Positions 1 to 9,078 are shown, numbered from the stretch's first letter. The stretch: DNA of 64,000 nucleotides from Streptomyces sp. NBC_00539 (GCF_036346105.1 NZ_CP107812.1:248001-312000), one strand, 5' to 3'. The notes: generated from the sequence alone by a model not told the origin. Program-made: numbers and translations.

Positions 1-296
1 CGGTGGGGGTCGAGCCCGGTGAGGGCCAGCCCGCTGTCGGCGAACGCCTCGCGCGCCGCCACCACGGCGAACTGTGCGGCGCGGTCCATGCGGCAGATCT
101 CCCGCGGGGTCAGCCCGTGCGCCCGCGGGTCGAAGTCGGCCTCGGCCGCCACCCGGGAGCGGAACGGCGAGGCGTCGAAGAGGGTGATCTCCCGCGTCGC
201 GGTGCGCCCTTCGCTCAGCAGGCGCCAGAAGGCCCCGGTGCCCGTGCCTCCCGGCGCCAGCACTCCGACCCCCGTGATCACTACCCGGCGAGCCAC
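1..296 (-). CDS. Type II polyketide ketosynthase alpha, N-terminal part
   Basis: The first 98 codons of a beta-ketoacyl synthase read leftward and run off the window edge. The N-terminus [15 protein letters not shown] and the segment [16 protein letters not shown] are typical of KS-alpha chains of aromatic polyketide synthases, which extend malonyl units on an acyl carrier protein together with KS-beta. The GTG start at 296 follows GGAGGG at a normal distance. The catalytic Cys-His-His residues lie outside the window, so alpha versus beta rests on the N-terminus and on the neighbouring TcmI-type cyclase. The rest of the cluster should continue to the left. Confidence 0.85.
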   Translation of the reverse strand, partial: MARRVVITGVGVLAPGGTGTGAFWRLLSEGRTATREITLFDASPFRSRVAAEADFDPRAHGLTPREICRMDRAAQFAVVAAREAFADSGLALTGLDPH

Positions 297-333
297 CGGT
301 ACGGCCCTCCCCTCGTGTCGGTGTGGCGGCCGC

Positions 334-666
334 TCACTCGGACGCCGTCCAGTCGTAGAAGCGCGTGGCCATGGCGTCGGCGGGGGTGCGCCAGGTCGCC
401 GGGTCGTACGGCTGGATGAACGGCAGCAGGTCGTGGCTGATCTTCATGAAGCGGGGGTCGTTGCGGGACTCCTGGATGCGCCGGCCGCCGTCGTCCTCCG
501 CGAAGTCCTGGAGGTGGAAGTAGAGGCCCTTGTACATGAACAGCCGGCGGCGCAGGGTGCCCATCCGCTGGGGCATGTCGGTCTGGTCGAACTCGGTGAA
601 GAGACGGGCCACTTGCTCGCTGGACATGCTGTCCATCCGGGCCACGATCAGGTTGCTGTGCGTCAT
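334..666 (-). CDS. TcmI-family polyketide cyclase
   Basis: A 110-residue protein of the size of TcmI/WhiE-VII cyclases, which fold the poly-beta-ketone chain or close the last rings of aromatic polyketides. Family marks are the start [22 protein letters not shown], the segment [15 protein letters not shown] and the end ATRFYDW. It lies 37 bp upstream of the ketosynthase on the same strand, the usual cyclase-KS-alpha order. Which ring it closes cannot be read from sequence. Confidence 0.88.
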   Translation of the reverse strand: MTHSNLIVARMDSMSSEQVARLFTEFDQTDMPQRMGTLRRRLFMYKGLYFHLQDFAEDDGGRRIQESRNDPRFMKISHDLLPFIQPYDPATWRTPADAMATRFYDWTASE

Positions 667-699
667 CTGGTCTCTCTCTTCCGTGCGTCGGGGAGCGGT

Positions 700-1365
700 T
701 CAGGGGTGGTACAGGCGGATGAAGTCCGCGACGCCGTCGGCGATGAGCGCGTCGGCCTCGGCGCGCGGCACGGGCAGGGCGCCGAGGAAGGAGCGCTGCA
801 CGACACCGGAGGGGACCAGCAGGATGAAACGTTCCGCCGCCTGGTCGGCGTCGGGGATGTCGAGCAGTCCGCGGGCCGCGACGCCCCGCAGCCTGCGGGC
901 CAGCTCGCGGCGTGCCTGGCGGGGGCCGGCCGCCTGCCACTTCTCGACGGCTTCGACCGGCAGCCGGGTCACCTCGGCGCTGACGTGGCGCACGATCGCG
1001 AAGTGCTCGCGGAACGCCTCCAGCGGCGCCAGCCAGGCCCGGCCCAGCGCGATGAGGTCCTGCTCCAGGTCGGTGATCTCCGCCAGGCAGCTCCCGGCGA
1101 CCGCCGCGAGGGCGGCCGCGACGGAGACGGAGCTGTCCAGCAGCACGCCCACCAGCAGCTGTTCGTGGTCGGGGAAGCACCGCCGTACGGTGTCCAGCGG
1201 TACGCCCGCCTCGGCGGCCGTGGCCTCGGCGGTGCAGCGTCTCCAGCCCTCGCGGGCCAGCACGGTGCGGGCCGCCCTGACGATGGCGCGGCGGTCGTCG
1301 GCCGCTTCGTCCGACGGCCGGGGGGTGCGCTCAAGGGTGGCCGACGTCGCTCGCGGCAGTGCCAT
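700..1365 (-). CDS. TetR-family transcriptional regulator
   Basis: A 221-residue TetR-type repressor. Residues about 25-70 form the DNA-binding domain (RAIVRAARTVLAREGW, then AEAGVPLDTVRRCFPDHEQLL); the C-terminus is a divergent ligand-binding domain. The ATG at 1365 places the helix-turn-helix near the N-terminus, as is usual. It lies between the cyclase and the FAD hydroxylase on the same strand, so it may control polyketide genes or export. It is not a close relative of the butyrolactone receptors further right. The ligand is unknown. Confidence 0.85.
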   Translation of the reverse strand: MALPRATSATLERTPRPSDEAADDRRAIVRAARTVLAREGWRRCTAEATAAEAGVPLDTVRRCFPDHEQLLVGVLLDSSVSVAAALAAVAGSCLAEITDLEQDLIALGRAWLAPLEAFREHFAIVRHVSAEVTRLPVEAVEKWQAAGPRQARRELARRLRGVAARGLLDIPDADQAAERFILLVPSGVVQRSFLGALPVPRAEADALIADGVADFIRLYHP

Positions 1366-1436
1366 GTCCGGTTTCCTTTTCGTGACGTGCTCGTCCGGCC
1401 GGCGGGTGCGCCGGCCGGCAGGTGGTGCGGGCGTCG

Positions 1437-2906
1437 TCAGGGAGTGCCGAACCAGCGTTCCAGCGCCATGGGCAGGTCGTGGTGGCTGCCGGGCGCCGCC
1501 CAGGCCACGTACCCGTCGGGGCGGATCAGCAGGGCCGTGGTGTCGCGCAGTTCCCCGTCCTGCGGGTTGCCGCGCGGCCTGGCGGTGACGATGTCGACCC
1601 GGTCGGCCCAGGCCGTGGCGCGCTGACGCAGCCGCGGGTTGTCCGCGAGGTCGAGGAGCACCCCGCGGGCGGGGTGCAGCAGCTGCGTGCTGGAGGTGGC
1701 GGGGCCCGGGCCGGCCAGCTCCAGGTGCGGCATGCGCCGGCCCAGCAGCGGGTGGGTGCCCTTGCCGACGTCGTAGGCGATCTCCAGACCGCTGACCATG
1801 GCGGCGAGGTGGCGCGCCACGTCCTCGTACGCCATGAGTTCCCCGAGGGTGTCGCGCAGCGGCTGCACCTCGGCGCCGCTGAGGAACAGCAGTCCCTGGG
1901 CGCGGGTGTTCATCAGCAGCCGGCGGCCGACGGGGTGCCGCTCGTCGTGGTAGGTGTCGAGCAGGGCGGCCGGGGCGTCGCCGCGGGCCACGGCGGCGAG
2001 TTTCCAGCCCAGGTTCACGGCGTCCTGGATGCCGGTGTTCATGCCCTGACCGCCGGCGGGGAGGTGGATGTGCGCCGCGTCGCCGGCCAGCAGTACGCGG
2101 CCGCGCCGGTACTCGCTCGCCTGCCGGGCGGCGTCGCCGAAGGCGCTCACCCACACCGGCTCGGCGGCGGAGATGTCCTCGCCGGTGAGCCGCTGCCAGG
2201 CGGCCGCGACCTCCGCGAAGGGCGGCGGGCCCTCGCGCCGGCGCGGCGGTGTGCCGCGTTCGCAGACGATGATCCGGGTGACGCCGCCGGGCAGCGGTCC
2301 CACCATCACCATGCCGCCGGGCAGGGTCTCGCCGATCATGCGCGGCTTGAGCTCGACGCCCTTGACGTCGGCGAGGTACATCTCCATCGTCGCCGCCGTG
2401 CCGGGGAAGTCGAACCCGGCCGCCTTGCGCACGGTGCTGCGCCCGCCGTCGCATCCCACCAGGTAGGCGGCGCGCAGGGGGTGCGTCCCGGCGGGGCCGC
2501 GCACCTCCACCTCGACGCCGTCGCCGTCGTCGCGTACGGAGAGCACCTCGTGGCCGCGCCGGAGGTCGGCCCCGAGGCCGGTGGCCCATTCCTCCAGGCG
2601 GCTCTCCGTGACCGACTGCGGCACCGTTTTGGCGGCGCGGCACGTCGTTTCGCCGAGCACGCCGAAGTCCAGGGGCAGGCCGCCGAAGTGGCCGAGCGTG
2701 CTGGTCTCGATCTCGCCGAACCGGGCGAGGAGGCCGCGCTGGTCGAAGGTCTCCAGGGTGCGGGCGGTGAAGCCGAGGCCGCGCGATTCCCCGGTGCGCC
2801 GCTCCAGCCGCTCCAGAACGACGACGTCGACCCCCGCGAGCCGCAGTTCGCCGGCGAGCATCATTCCCGTGGGTCCGGCGCCGACGACGATGACCGGTGC
2901 GTCCAT
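1437..2906 (-). CDS. FAD-dependent aromatic polyketide hydroxylase (PgaE/RdmE-like)
   Basis: A 489-residue class A flavoprotein monooxygenase, expected to hydroxylate an aromatic polyketide using NAD(P)H and oxygen. Rossmann GxGxxG is at residues 9-14 (GAGPTG), the DG motif at 152-160 (CDGGRSTVR), and the FAD-ribityl GD motif at 275-290 (GDAAHIHLPAGGQGMN). Length and motif spacing match the PgaE/OxyS group. The ATG at 2906 has AAGGAG upstream. It is followed by the TetR gene on the same strand. Position of hydroxylation and substrate are unknown. Confidence 0.9.
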   Translation of the reverse strand: MDAPVIVVGAGPTGMMLAGELRLAGVDVVVLERLERRTGESRGLGFTARTLETFDQRGLLARFGEIETSTLGHFGGLPLDFGVLGETTCRAAKTVPQSVTESRLEEWATGLGADLRRGHEVLSVRDDGDGVEVEVRGPAGTHPLRAAYLVGCDGGRSTVRKAAGFDFPGTAATMEMYLADVKGVELKPRMIGETLPGGMVMVGPLPGGVTRIIVCERGTPPRRREGPPPFAEVAAAWQRLTGEDISAAEPVWVSAFGDAARQASEYRRGRVLLAGDAAHIHLPAGGQGMNTGIQDAVNLGWKLAAVARGDAPAALLDTYHDERHPVGRRLLMNTRAQGLLFLSGAEVQPLRDTLGELMAYEDVARHLAAMVSGLEIAYDVGKGTHPLLGRRMPHLELAGPGPATSSTQLLHPARGVLLDLADNPRLRQRATAWADRVDIVTARPRGNPQDGELRDTTALLIRPDGYVAWAAPGSHHDLPMALERWFGTP

Positions 2907-3109
2907 CACGTCTCCTTGAATTCGCCTCCGGAGACAGTGCACCGGATCTTGACTACAAGGTTCTTCGGATGCGAACGGGCATTCAATGGCGCTGGATTCA
3001 GGACTCGGTCAGGTTCCACAAGAGCCGGTCCGCAGCCTCGGAGGACGGCCAAGAGCATGTCAAGGCAAGGTCAGGGGCACGGCCCCGGACCCTGCGCGGG
3101 CGGGTGGGG

Positions 3110-3946
3110 TCAGCGGCGGGCGGCGCGGCGGCTGAAGCAGGAGCGGACGTCGCTCTCGTTGTAGTACGTGCGCCCGGCGCGGTTGCGGCGGCGCCAGCGC
3201 TCCTCGCTCGCCAGCCGGTAGACCGTGCCCATCGGCACCTGCCACAGCTGCGCGATGTCGGCGCCGGCCAGCCAGCGTTCGGCGGGCGGGGCGCCGCCCG
3301 CCGGCCGTTCGGAGTCGGCGCCGTCCAGGCAGTCGCTCAGCTCGCTCCACCGGTCGCTGGTCCAGCGGTGGGCCGGATCGGCGTCGCACACGATCGCCCG
3401 GCCGGCGTCCCGCTCGCCCCCGCGGGCGGCGAGGGCGAGGGCTCCGGCGCACTCCGGTTCCGGGCAGGCGCCCAGCCGGATGCGGCGGGCGGGGTCGGGG
3501 AAGGCGGCGCGGCGCCCGGCCCGTACCAGGCGGGCCACCTCCTCGCTGGCCTCGGCCGCGGCCGGGTGCGCGGCGAGCCAGTCCGTGTGGCGGAGCAGGA
3601 AGGAGGTGAGGGCGGTGGCGGTACGGGGCGGCGCGGCCAGCCCGCGCTGCTGGGCGACCAGGCCGCTCCACGAGCCGAGGACGGAGACGATGCGCGCCCG
3701 TACGTCGGCGGCGGCGCCGTTGAACGGCAGGCCGGGGAGGTCACCGCCGGTGGTGCGTTCGCGCAGGCTGCCGGGGGCGCCGCCGCCGAGCATCCGGCCG
3801 CACTCCTCGTAGAGGTGCGCCAGTTCGGCGAGTCCCGCGGCGAGGTGGTCCCGGCACTGGCGGCACAGCCGGGTGCCCGCGGACGTGCGCCGCCGCGTGT
3901 GGCCGCCGCGGCAGCCCTCGCCGTGGCACAGAGCCGTCACCGTCAT
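3110..3946 (-). CDS. Cys-rich protein with C-terminal HTH, of a type found in polyketide clusters
   Basis: A 278-residue protein. The N-terminus carries CHGEGCRGG and, about 20 residues on, LCRQCRDHL, which looks like a small zinc ribbon. A second Cys pair (GACPEPECAG) lies near residue 175. The last about 60 residues (WLAGADIAQLWQVPMGTVYRLASEERW, then YYNESDVRSCF) look like an excisionase/MerR-type winged helix. A regulator role is likely but not shown. GAAGGGGGAACGAC precedes the ATG at 3946. It is directly downstream of the OmpR regulator on the same strand. Confidence 0.7.
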   Translation of the reverse strand: MTVTALCHGEGCRGGHTRRRTSAGTRLCRQCRDHLAAGLAELAHLYEECGRMLGGGAPGSLRERTTGGDLPGLPFNGAAADVRARIVSVLGSWSGLVAQQRGLAAPPRTATALTSFLLRHTDWLAAHPAAAEASEEVARLVRAGRRAAFPDPARRIRLGACPEPECAGALALAARGGERDAGRAIVCDADPAHRWTSDRWSELSDCLDGADSERPAGGAPPAERWLAGADIAQLWQVPMGTVYRLASEERWRRRNRAGRTYYNESDVRSCFSRRAARR

Positions 3947-3999
3947 GTCGTTCCCCCTTCTGCTGGCGCGCCGGGTCCGGGTGCTGTCGTGGACCTGTT

Positions 4000-4770
4000 T
4001 CAGCCGTGGCCGAACCGGAAGCCGACGCCGCGGACCGTGATGATCCAGCCGGCGCCGATCTTGTTGCGCAACGTGCTGACGTGCGTGTCGACGGTCCGGC
4101 GCGACCAGGAATCGCCCCAGACCTGCTCCATGAGGAGCTTGCGCGGAATGACGGTGCCGGGGTGGGAGGCCAGGAGGTAGAGCATGTCGAACTCCTTGCG
4201 GGTGGTCTCGACGGGCTCCCCGTCCAAGGTGACCTCCCGGGTCCCCGCGTCGATCCGCAGCGGTCCGGCGGTGATGGCCGCGGCCACGGGACGCGGCGGG
4301 CGGGCCCGGCGCATGACGGCTTCCATCCGGGCCATCAGCTCGCGGAACCCGTAGGGCTTGACCAGGTAGTCGTCCGCGCCGGCCTGGAGGCCGAGTACGC
4401 GGTCCAGTTCGCTGCCCCGGGCGGTCACCGCGATCACGGCGATCTCGTGGGCGGAACGGATGCCCCGGCAGACCTCCAGCCCGTCCAGGTCCGGCAGTTC
4501 CAGGTCGAGCAGGACGAGGTCGGCGTCGGTGTAGCTGCGCAGCGCCTCGCTGCCGGTGGCGACGATGTCGACCTCGTGCCCGTGGCGCCGCAGGCCGCGC
4601 GCCAGGGTCTCGGCCTCGACGGCGTTGCTCTCGACGATGAGAATGCGCCACAGCGCCGACTGGGCGGGGCCGCTCGCCTGCGTCCTCAAACCCTCCGCGA
4701 GGGAGAGCCCTCCGTTCACTTGCGCAGCGACCGTGTGAGGTTCCAGCACAGCCATGGAACGCTGGTTCAT
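4000..4770 (-). CDS. OmpR-family response regulator (orphan)
   Basis: A 256-residue two-domain regulator. The receiver domain includes the acidic pocket and the phosphoacceptor Asp in DLVLLDLELPDLDG, then VIAVTARG and the conserved Lys in YLVKPYG. The C-terminal winged helix contains TRKEFDMLYLLASHPG and RRTVDTHVSTLRNKIG. No histidine kinase lies nearby, so it may be an atypical cluster-situated regulator of the JadR1 kind. I chose ATG 4770 because a G-rich ribosome site precedes it; the upstream ATG at 4815 lies in the palindromic operator and lacks a ribosome site. The ARE upstream suggests control by a butyrolactone receptor. Confidence 0.9.
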   Translation of the reverse strand: MNQRSMAVLEPHTVAAQVNGGLSLAEGLRTQASGPAQSALWRILIVESNAVEAETLARGLRRHGHEVDIVATGSEALRSYTDADLVLLDLELPDLDGLEVCRGIRSAHEIAVIAVTARGSELDRVLGLQAGADDYLVKPYGFRELMARMEAVMRRARPPRPVAAAITAGPLRIDAGTREVTLDGEPVETTRKEFDMLYLLASHPGTVIPRKLLMEQVWGDSWSRRTVDTHVSTLRNKIGAGWIITVRGVGFRFGHG

Positions 4771-4815
4771 CTGCCCCCCGTCCTCAAGCTCAGTTGAGTC
4801 AACGTCAACGAACAT

Positions 4816-4837
4816 ACAAACCGCTTCGTCGGTTTGT
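4816..4837. promoter_or_regulatory. Autoregulatory element (ARE), butyrolactone-receptor operator
   Basis: A 22-bp palindrome with perfect 8-bp arms (ACAAACCG and CGGTTTGT) around a 6-bp centre. It matches the ARE operator pattern bound by ScbR/ArpA-type receptors. It lies about 45 bp upstream of the OmpR regulator start and 185 bp upstream of the receptor gene at 5022, so it could control both directions. Confidence 0.75.
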
Positions 4838-4969
4838 CAAAGATCTGATTACCCCTCAAACCCTGTCGAGATATGCAGGAAACGGGTCAAAGAGGGAGGG
4901 CGACGCAGGCAGACTTCCACGCGCCTCTCGGGTAATCCACCCACCTTGCCGGAGCACACGGTGCTGGAC

Positions 4970-4992
4970 AATACCAACGAGACGGTTTAATA
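4970..4992. promoter_or_regulatory. Degenerate ARE-like site
   Basis: The stretch AATACCAACGAGACGGTTTA ends about 30 bp before the receptor gene at 5022. It keeps the CGGTTT half of an ARE and a weaker left half. Its place fits autoregulation, but the match is partial. Confidence 0.4.
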
Positions 4993-5021
4993 AGGGAGTA
5001 ACTGTCATAGGAGCAAGCGTG

Positions 5022-5621
5022 ATGAAACAGGAGCGCGCCCTCCGGACCCGCCAGGCCCTGATCAAGTCAGCGGCCACGGTGTTCGGACGGCGCGGATACG
5101 CGGAGGCGACGCTGAACATGATCAGCGCGGGAGCGGGAGTGACCCCGGGCGCCTTGCACTTCCACTTCGAGAACAAGGCGGCGGTCGCGGCGGCCGTCGA
5201 GGCCGCGGCGGCCGGCTCCCTGCGCACCGTGGCCCACGAGGTGTACGCGCGCCGGACCTCGGCCCTCCAGGCCCTCGCTGAAAGCTCACTGGCGCTCGCC
5301 CACGCGCTCCTGTCCGACGTGGTGGCCCGGGCGGGCTTCCAGCTCGGCCACGAGGTCCTGTACCCGACGGTGTACGACCTGCGCGAGGAGTGGCACGCCT
5401 ACGTGCACCGGCTGCTCAAGGAAGCGGACGCCGAGGACGCGCTGCTGCCCGGCCTGTGCCGGCGGCACGCCGCGGCGATGGTGGTGGCGGCGACCGTCGG
5501 CTTCGAGGTGCTGGGCCGGGACGACCCGAAGTGGCTCTCCCGGCGCACCCTGACCGGCTTCTGGCAGGTGGTACTGCCCTGCCTGGCGGACCCGGGGGCG
5601 CTGCGCGAGCTGGACCTCTGA
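5022..5621 (+). CDS. Gamma-butyrolactone receptor-like TetR regulator
   Basis: A 199-residue ScbR/ArpA-family repressor. The N-terminus MKQERALRTRQALIKSAATVFGRRGY and the recognition segment GVTPGALHFHFENK are diagnostic of the family. Such proteins leave AREs when they bind a butyrolactone, or, in pseudo-receptors, antibiotics. AGGAG lies 9 bp before the ATG. It diverges from the OmpR regulator with AREs between them. Whether it is a true receptor or an ScbR2-type pseudo-receptor cannot be told from sequence alone. Confidence 0.88.
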   Translation: MKQERALRTRQALIKSAATVFGRRGYAEATLNMISAGAGVTPGALHFHFENKAAVAAAVEAAAAGSLRTVAHEVYARRTSALQALAESSLALAHALLSDVVARAGFQLGHEVLYPTVYDLREEWHAYVHRLLKEADAEDALLPGLCRRHAAAMVVAATVGFEVLGRDDPKWLSRRTLTGFWQVVLPCLADPGALRELDL

Positions 5622-5664
5622 AAGCGCCTCGGGGCATCCGTACGGGGCCGCCGCAAGCCCGGTC

Positions 5665-6660
5665 TCACACCGAGCGCAGGGTGCGGGACGCCCCGCCCGC
5701 CGGCTGCCCCGCGGGACCCAGGACGGCCGCGCTCTGGCGCCCGAGCAGCTCGCGCACGTGGCGGCGCGCCGACGCCAGGTCCGCGCCCGGCCCCAGCACC
5801 TGCTCCACCGCCCGGCCGTCCAGCAGGACGGAGTGCCGGGACACCACCGTGCACCCGGCCACCGGATCGGGCAGCACCGACCACTCGCCGGTGTGAGCGG
5901 CCAGCAGCGGGTGCGGCCGGGTCTGCTTGTGGACGATGCGTCCGGCCGCCGGGAAGCACACCCGCACCGACTCCGTGGTGTACGCGGAGCCGCTGCCGTC
6001 CAGCTGGACCAGGGCGGCGCGCTGTACGCCGGGCCGCTCCTCGGTAACGTCGGCGCGCACGACGTGCGGGACCCGGCCGGGCCAGGAGCCCACGCCGTAC
6101 AGGAACTCCAGGAGCTGTCCGCCCGGTCCGGGCACCCGTACGCGGTCCTCGAAGGTCATCAGCAGCCCGTCGAGGGCCGTCCAGCGCCCGGCCGCCGCCC
6201 CGAGTCCGTCCAGTGCGGCGCGGGCGGCGCGCCCGGCGGCCGCGAGCGCCCGCTCCGTGGCCGCCGTCCGGGCCCCGGACAGGGTGCTCTCCTGCGCCAG
6301 CGTCAGTCTCGACCAGCCCGGCGCCAGTTCGCTCACCTCCAGCCCACCGGAGACGGAGGTGAAGGGGGCCTGCGGATCCTCCTGGTGGAAGCCGGCCCGC
6401 AGCGCGCCCGCGTCGAGGGTCCGGAGCCAGCGCGAGGACGTCACGGCGCTCCCCCCGGGGACGGCGGACCACAGGCAGAACCTGTCGCGGTCGCCGTCGG
6501 CGTCCAGCGGCTCGACGTGCAGGGCGTGTGGCAGGAACAGCGGCCAGTGGGTGGTGTCGGCGACCAGCGCGTACAGGACACCGGCCGGGGCGGCGGCATC
6601 GACCGCACACGACGTCCGGTGCTGCGCCGGCCCCGAAGGCCGTACCGGCTTCAAAGACAT
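5665..6660 (-). CDS. Bifunctional aromatase/cyclase (two SRPBCC domains)
   Basis: A 331-residue protein of the length of didomain aromatase/cyclases of type II polyketide pathways. These catalyse first-ring cyclisation and aromatisation of the ACP-bound chain. The N-terminal half starts HRTSCAVDAAAPAGVLYALVADTTHWPLF and the second half repeats the fold, with MTFEDRVRVPGPGG and VVSRHSVLLDG. It lies 74 bp downstream of the ACP on the same strand. Both domains look complete. Confidence 0.9.
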   Translation of the reverse strand: MSLKPVRPSGPAQHRTSCAVDAAAPAGVLYALVADTTHWPLFLPHALHVEPLDADGDRDRFCLWSAVPGGSAVTSSRWLRTLDAGALRAGFHQEDPQAPFTSVSGGLEVSELAPGWSRLTLAQESTLSGARTAATERALAAAGRAARAALDGLGAAAGRWTALDGLLMTFEDRVRVPGPGGQLLEFLYGVGSWPGRVPHVVRADVTEERPGVQRAALVQLDGSGSAYTTESVRVCFPAAGRIVHKQTRPHPLLAAHTGEWSVLPDPVAGCTVVSRHSVLLDGRAVEQVLGPGADLASARRHVRELLGRQSAAVLGPAGQPAGGASRTLRSV

Positions 6661-6734
6661 CGGACACCTCCTCCAACGCTTGACGCAGACCTTGTCCGAA
6701 GCCGCTGGAGCTTCGCATGAGCCCCGCTGGAGGG

Positions 6735-6998
6735 TCAGACGGCGGCGCGGGCGCCCAGCACGCTGTTGACGAGGGCGAGGTAGCGCCTGGGGGTGTCGGC
6801 GAGTTCGAGCAGCTCGCCGTCGAGGAGGAGGTCGAACTTCCGCTCGATGTAGCCGGTGGTCTGCAGGACCGAGAGACAGTCGTAGCCGAGTTCCACCCAG
6901 TAGAGGTCGAGGGCGTCCTCGTTCAGCTCGACGCCTTCCTCCTCGCCTCCCCAGAACCGCAGGATGCGGGTCAGGTCGGTGAGTTCGAGCCGGTCCAT
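6735..6998 (-). CDS. Polyketide acyl carrier protein with Cys at the phosphopantetheine site
   Basis: An 87-residue acidic protein of normal ACP size. The segment VELGYDCLSVLQTTGYIERKF aligns with the usual LGYDSLALLE. The Ser that receives the 4'-phosphopantetheine arm is replaced by Cys41 (TGT, read from 6878-6876). The rest of the fold, including the Asp before it and the Leu after it, is kept. If real, standard Ser-linked priming is impossible at that position. The gene lies just upstream of the aromatase/cyclase. Confidence 0.85.
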   Translation of the reverse strand: MDRLELTDLTRILRFWGGEEEGVELNEDALDLYWVELGYDCLSVLQTTGYIERKFDLLLDGELLELADTPRRYLALVNSVLGARAAV

Positions 6999-7156
6999 GG
7001 CCTACCTTCCTCCTCCTGCGGGAGCGGCCTCCCCGCCCCCTCGGCCCTGACACGGCGTGCCGGGCCGAGCAGAGTCTGGGCGCGCGCGGTCGAGCCCTCC
7101 TCGAGCGCCCGTGCCGCGCCGCTCGAGCACCGCCGCCCGTGCGGCGGCCGTCCGGC

Positions 7157-7978
7157 TTACGCCGCGTACAGGTCGAAGGTCGAGCTGCGGCGCGGGCCCG
7201 CCGCCACGTCCAGGGCGGGGTCCACCCGCAGCATCGCCTGGTGCAGGCGCTGGAGCTGGTGCGAGGGCTCCACCCCGAGGTCGTCGATCAGCCGGGTGCG
7301 CAGCCTGCGGTAGACGTCCAGTGCGGTGGCCTGCCGGCCCGAGCGGTAGAGCGCCACCATGGCCTGGGAGTGCAGGCCCTCGTGCTGGGGGTGGCGGGCC
7401 ATCAGCTCCGTCAGCTCGGCCAGCAGTTCGGTGTGCCGCCCGAGTCTCAGGTCCACGTCGATGCGCCGCTCGGTGGTCACCAGCCGGCTCTCCGCCAGCC
7501 GCAGCACCTCGATCTCCAGGACCGGTCCGACCCGTACGTCGACCAGCGCCGGCCCCTCCCACAGCGCGAGCGCCTTGCGCAGCAGGCCGGCGGCGCGTTC
7601 GTCGTCCCCGGCTTCGAAGGCGCCCTGGCCGTCGGCCACGAGCCGCTCGTACTCGTGGACGTCGACGCTCTCCGGCGGGATCTGGAGCAGGTAGCCGCCG
7701 TGCCGGGTGGTGAGCACGTCCTTGGCGGAGCCGGGGGCTCCGGGACCCATGGCCGTCCCGAGCCGCCGGCGCAGCTGGAGGATGTACGTCTGCAAGGTGG
7801 TGAGCGCGCTCTGCGGCGGTTCGCTGCCCCAGATCTCTTCCATGAGGGTGGGGATCGGCGCCACCCGGCCGGGGTGGAGCGCGAGGAGCGCCAGGATCTG
7901 GCGCGGCTTGCCCGCCGTAGGAACGATCGATCCCCCGTTGACTTCTGCGTTCAACGGTCCCAGAACCTGAATCTTCAC
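7157..7978 (-). CDS. SARP-family pathway activator
   Basis: A 273-residue Streptomyces antibiotic regulatory protein. An N-terminal OmpR-like winged helix (GKPRQILALLALHPGRV, EEIWGSEPPQSALTTLQTYI) is followed by a bacterial transcriptional activation domain (ESVDVHEYERLVADGQ, HPQHEGLHSQAMVALYRSGRQ). SARPs bind direct heptamer repeats and activate biosynthetic genes. The GTG at 7978 follows GGGAGACC. It is the most divergent of the three SARPs here and lies next to the ACP, so it probably drives the polyketide genes. Confidence 0.92.
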   Translation of the reverse strand: MKIQVLGPLNAEVNGGSIVPTAGKPRQILALLALHPGRVAPIPTLMEEIWGSEPPQSALTTLQTYILQLRRRLGTAMGPGAPGSAKDVLTTRHGGYLLQIPPESVDVHEYERLVADGQGAFEAGDDERAAGLLRKALALWEGPALVDVRVGPVLEIEVLRLAESRLVTTERRIDVDLRLGRHTELLAELTELMARHPQHEGLHSQAMVALYRSGRQATALDVYRRLRTRLIDDLGVEPSHQLQRLHQAMLRVDPALDVAAGPRRSSTFDLYAA

Positions 7979-8185
7979 GGTCTCCCGTCTCCCCTCCGGA
8001 ATGGGTCGAGATGCTCACGGCTGTCAGCATTCGACGCGAGCACGGTAGCGGCGCGGTGTGCGATGTCCCCGAAATCTCCAGCCGCTGTCGAGCGGCGCTC
8101 CGAGGGCGCTGGGGCGGACCGTCGGCCCGGAGGGGCCGTCGCTCCGCCGGCCGTCAGCCCGTAGGGGCCCTCGTCCCGCGGGCCG

Positions 8186-9022
8186 TCAGCCCGCGGGGAC
8201 CAGCCGCTTGCGCGCCGGGCGCGCCGTCTCCTCCTGCGCGTCGGCGGCGTTCTCGGGGTCGGCCAGCAGGATCGAGCGCTGGAGCGCGCGCAGGGCGCCC
8301 GAGGGTTCGATGCCCAGCTCCTCGACGAGGTTGGTGCGCAGCCGCTGGTAGGCGGTGAGCGCCTCGCCGCGGCGTCCCGAGCGGTGCAGGGCCAGCATGA
8401 ACTGGCCGTGGAGGTTCTCGTGGGTGCGGTAACGGCTGGCCAGGACGGTGAGTTCGGCGAGCAGCTCCCGGTGGCGGCCGAGCCGCAGGTCCGCCTCGAT
8501 GCGCCGGTCCAGGGCGCACAGCCGGGTCTCCTCCAGCCGCCAGGTCTCCATGTCCAGCTGTACGCCGCCCGCCACGTCGGCGAACGCGGGCCCGGACCAC
8601 AGGGCCAGCGCCTCGCGCAGCAGCCGCGCCGCGGTGCGGTGGTCACCGGCGTCCATGGCGCGGTAGCCGAGGCCCGCGAGCCGGTCGAACTCGCGGACGT
8701 CGCTGGTGCCGCCGCCGCTGTTCAGCTGGTAGCCGCCGGGCAGGGTGACGAGGACGTCCTTGGCCGTGCGCGTGCCCTCGCCGCCCCGTTCGAGGGCGGT
8801 GGTGATGAGCGAGCGGAGCTGGAGCACGTACGTCTGCAAGGTGGTGCGGGCGCTGCGCGGCGGTTCGCCGCCCCACAGCTCCTCTATCAGCGCGGACACC
8901 GGGACCACGCGGTCGGCGTGCAGGGCCAGCAGCGCGAGCACCTGCCGGGGCTTGGCGGCGGTCGGGGTGATGGAGACGCCGTTCTCCCGTACCACCAGTG
9001 CGCCCAGTACTTCGATGTCCAC
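8186..9022 (-). CDS. SARP-family activator (copy 1 of a duplicated pair)
   Basis: A 278-residue SARP with winged helix (AAKPRQVLALLALHADRVV, EELWGGEPPRSARTTLQTYV) and activation domain (TSDVREFDRLAGLGYRAMDA, THENLHGQFMLALHRSGRR). By eye it is well over 80 percent identical to the SARP at 18938-19792 across the first 250 residues, so the two are recent paralogues. The GTG start at 9022 follows GGGGGAGCACGTC. A shared operator-like element lies 57 bp upstream, and a butyrolactone receptor gene lies beyond it on the same strand. Confidence 0.92.
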   Translation of the reverse strand: MDIEVLGALVVRENGVSITPTAAKPRQVLALLALHADRVVPVSALIEELWGGEPPRSARTTLQTYVLQLRSLITTALERGGEGTRTAKDVLVTLPGGYQLNSGGGTSDVREFDRLAGLGYRAMDAGDHRTAARLLREALALWSGPAFADVAGGVQLDMETWRLEETRLCALDRRIEADLRLGRHRELLAELTVLASRYRTHENLHGQFMLALHRSGRRGEALTAYQRLRTNLVEELGIEPSGALRALQRSILLADPENAADAQEETARPARKRLVPAG

Positions 9023-9078
9023 GACGTGCTCCCCCTGCTTTGGTCCTGGATGAGTCCTTGAGTCCCGCTGGAATGAGG

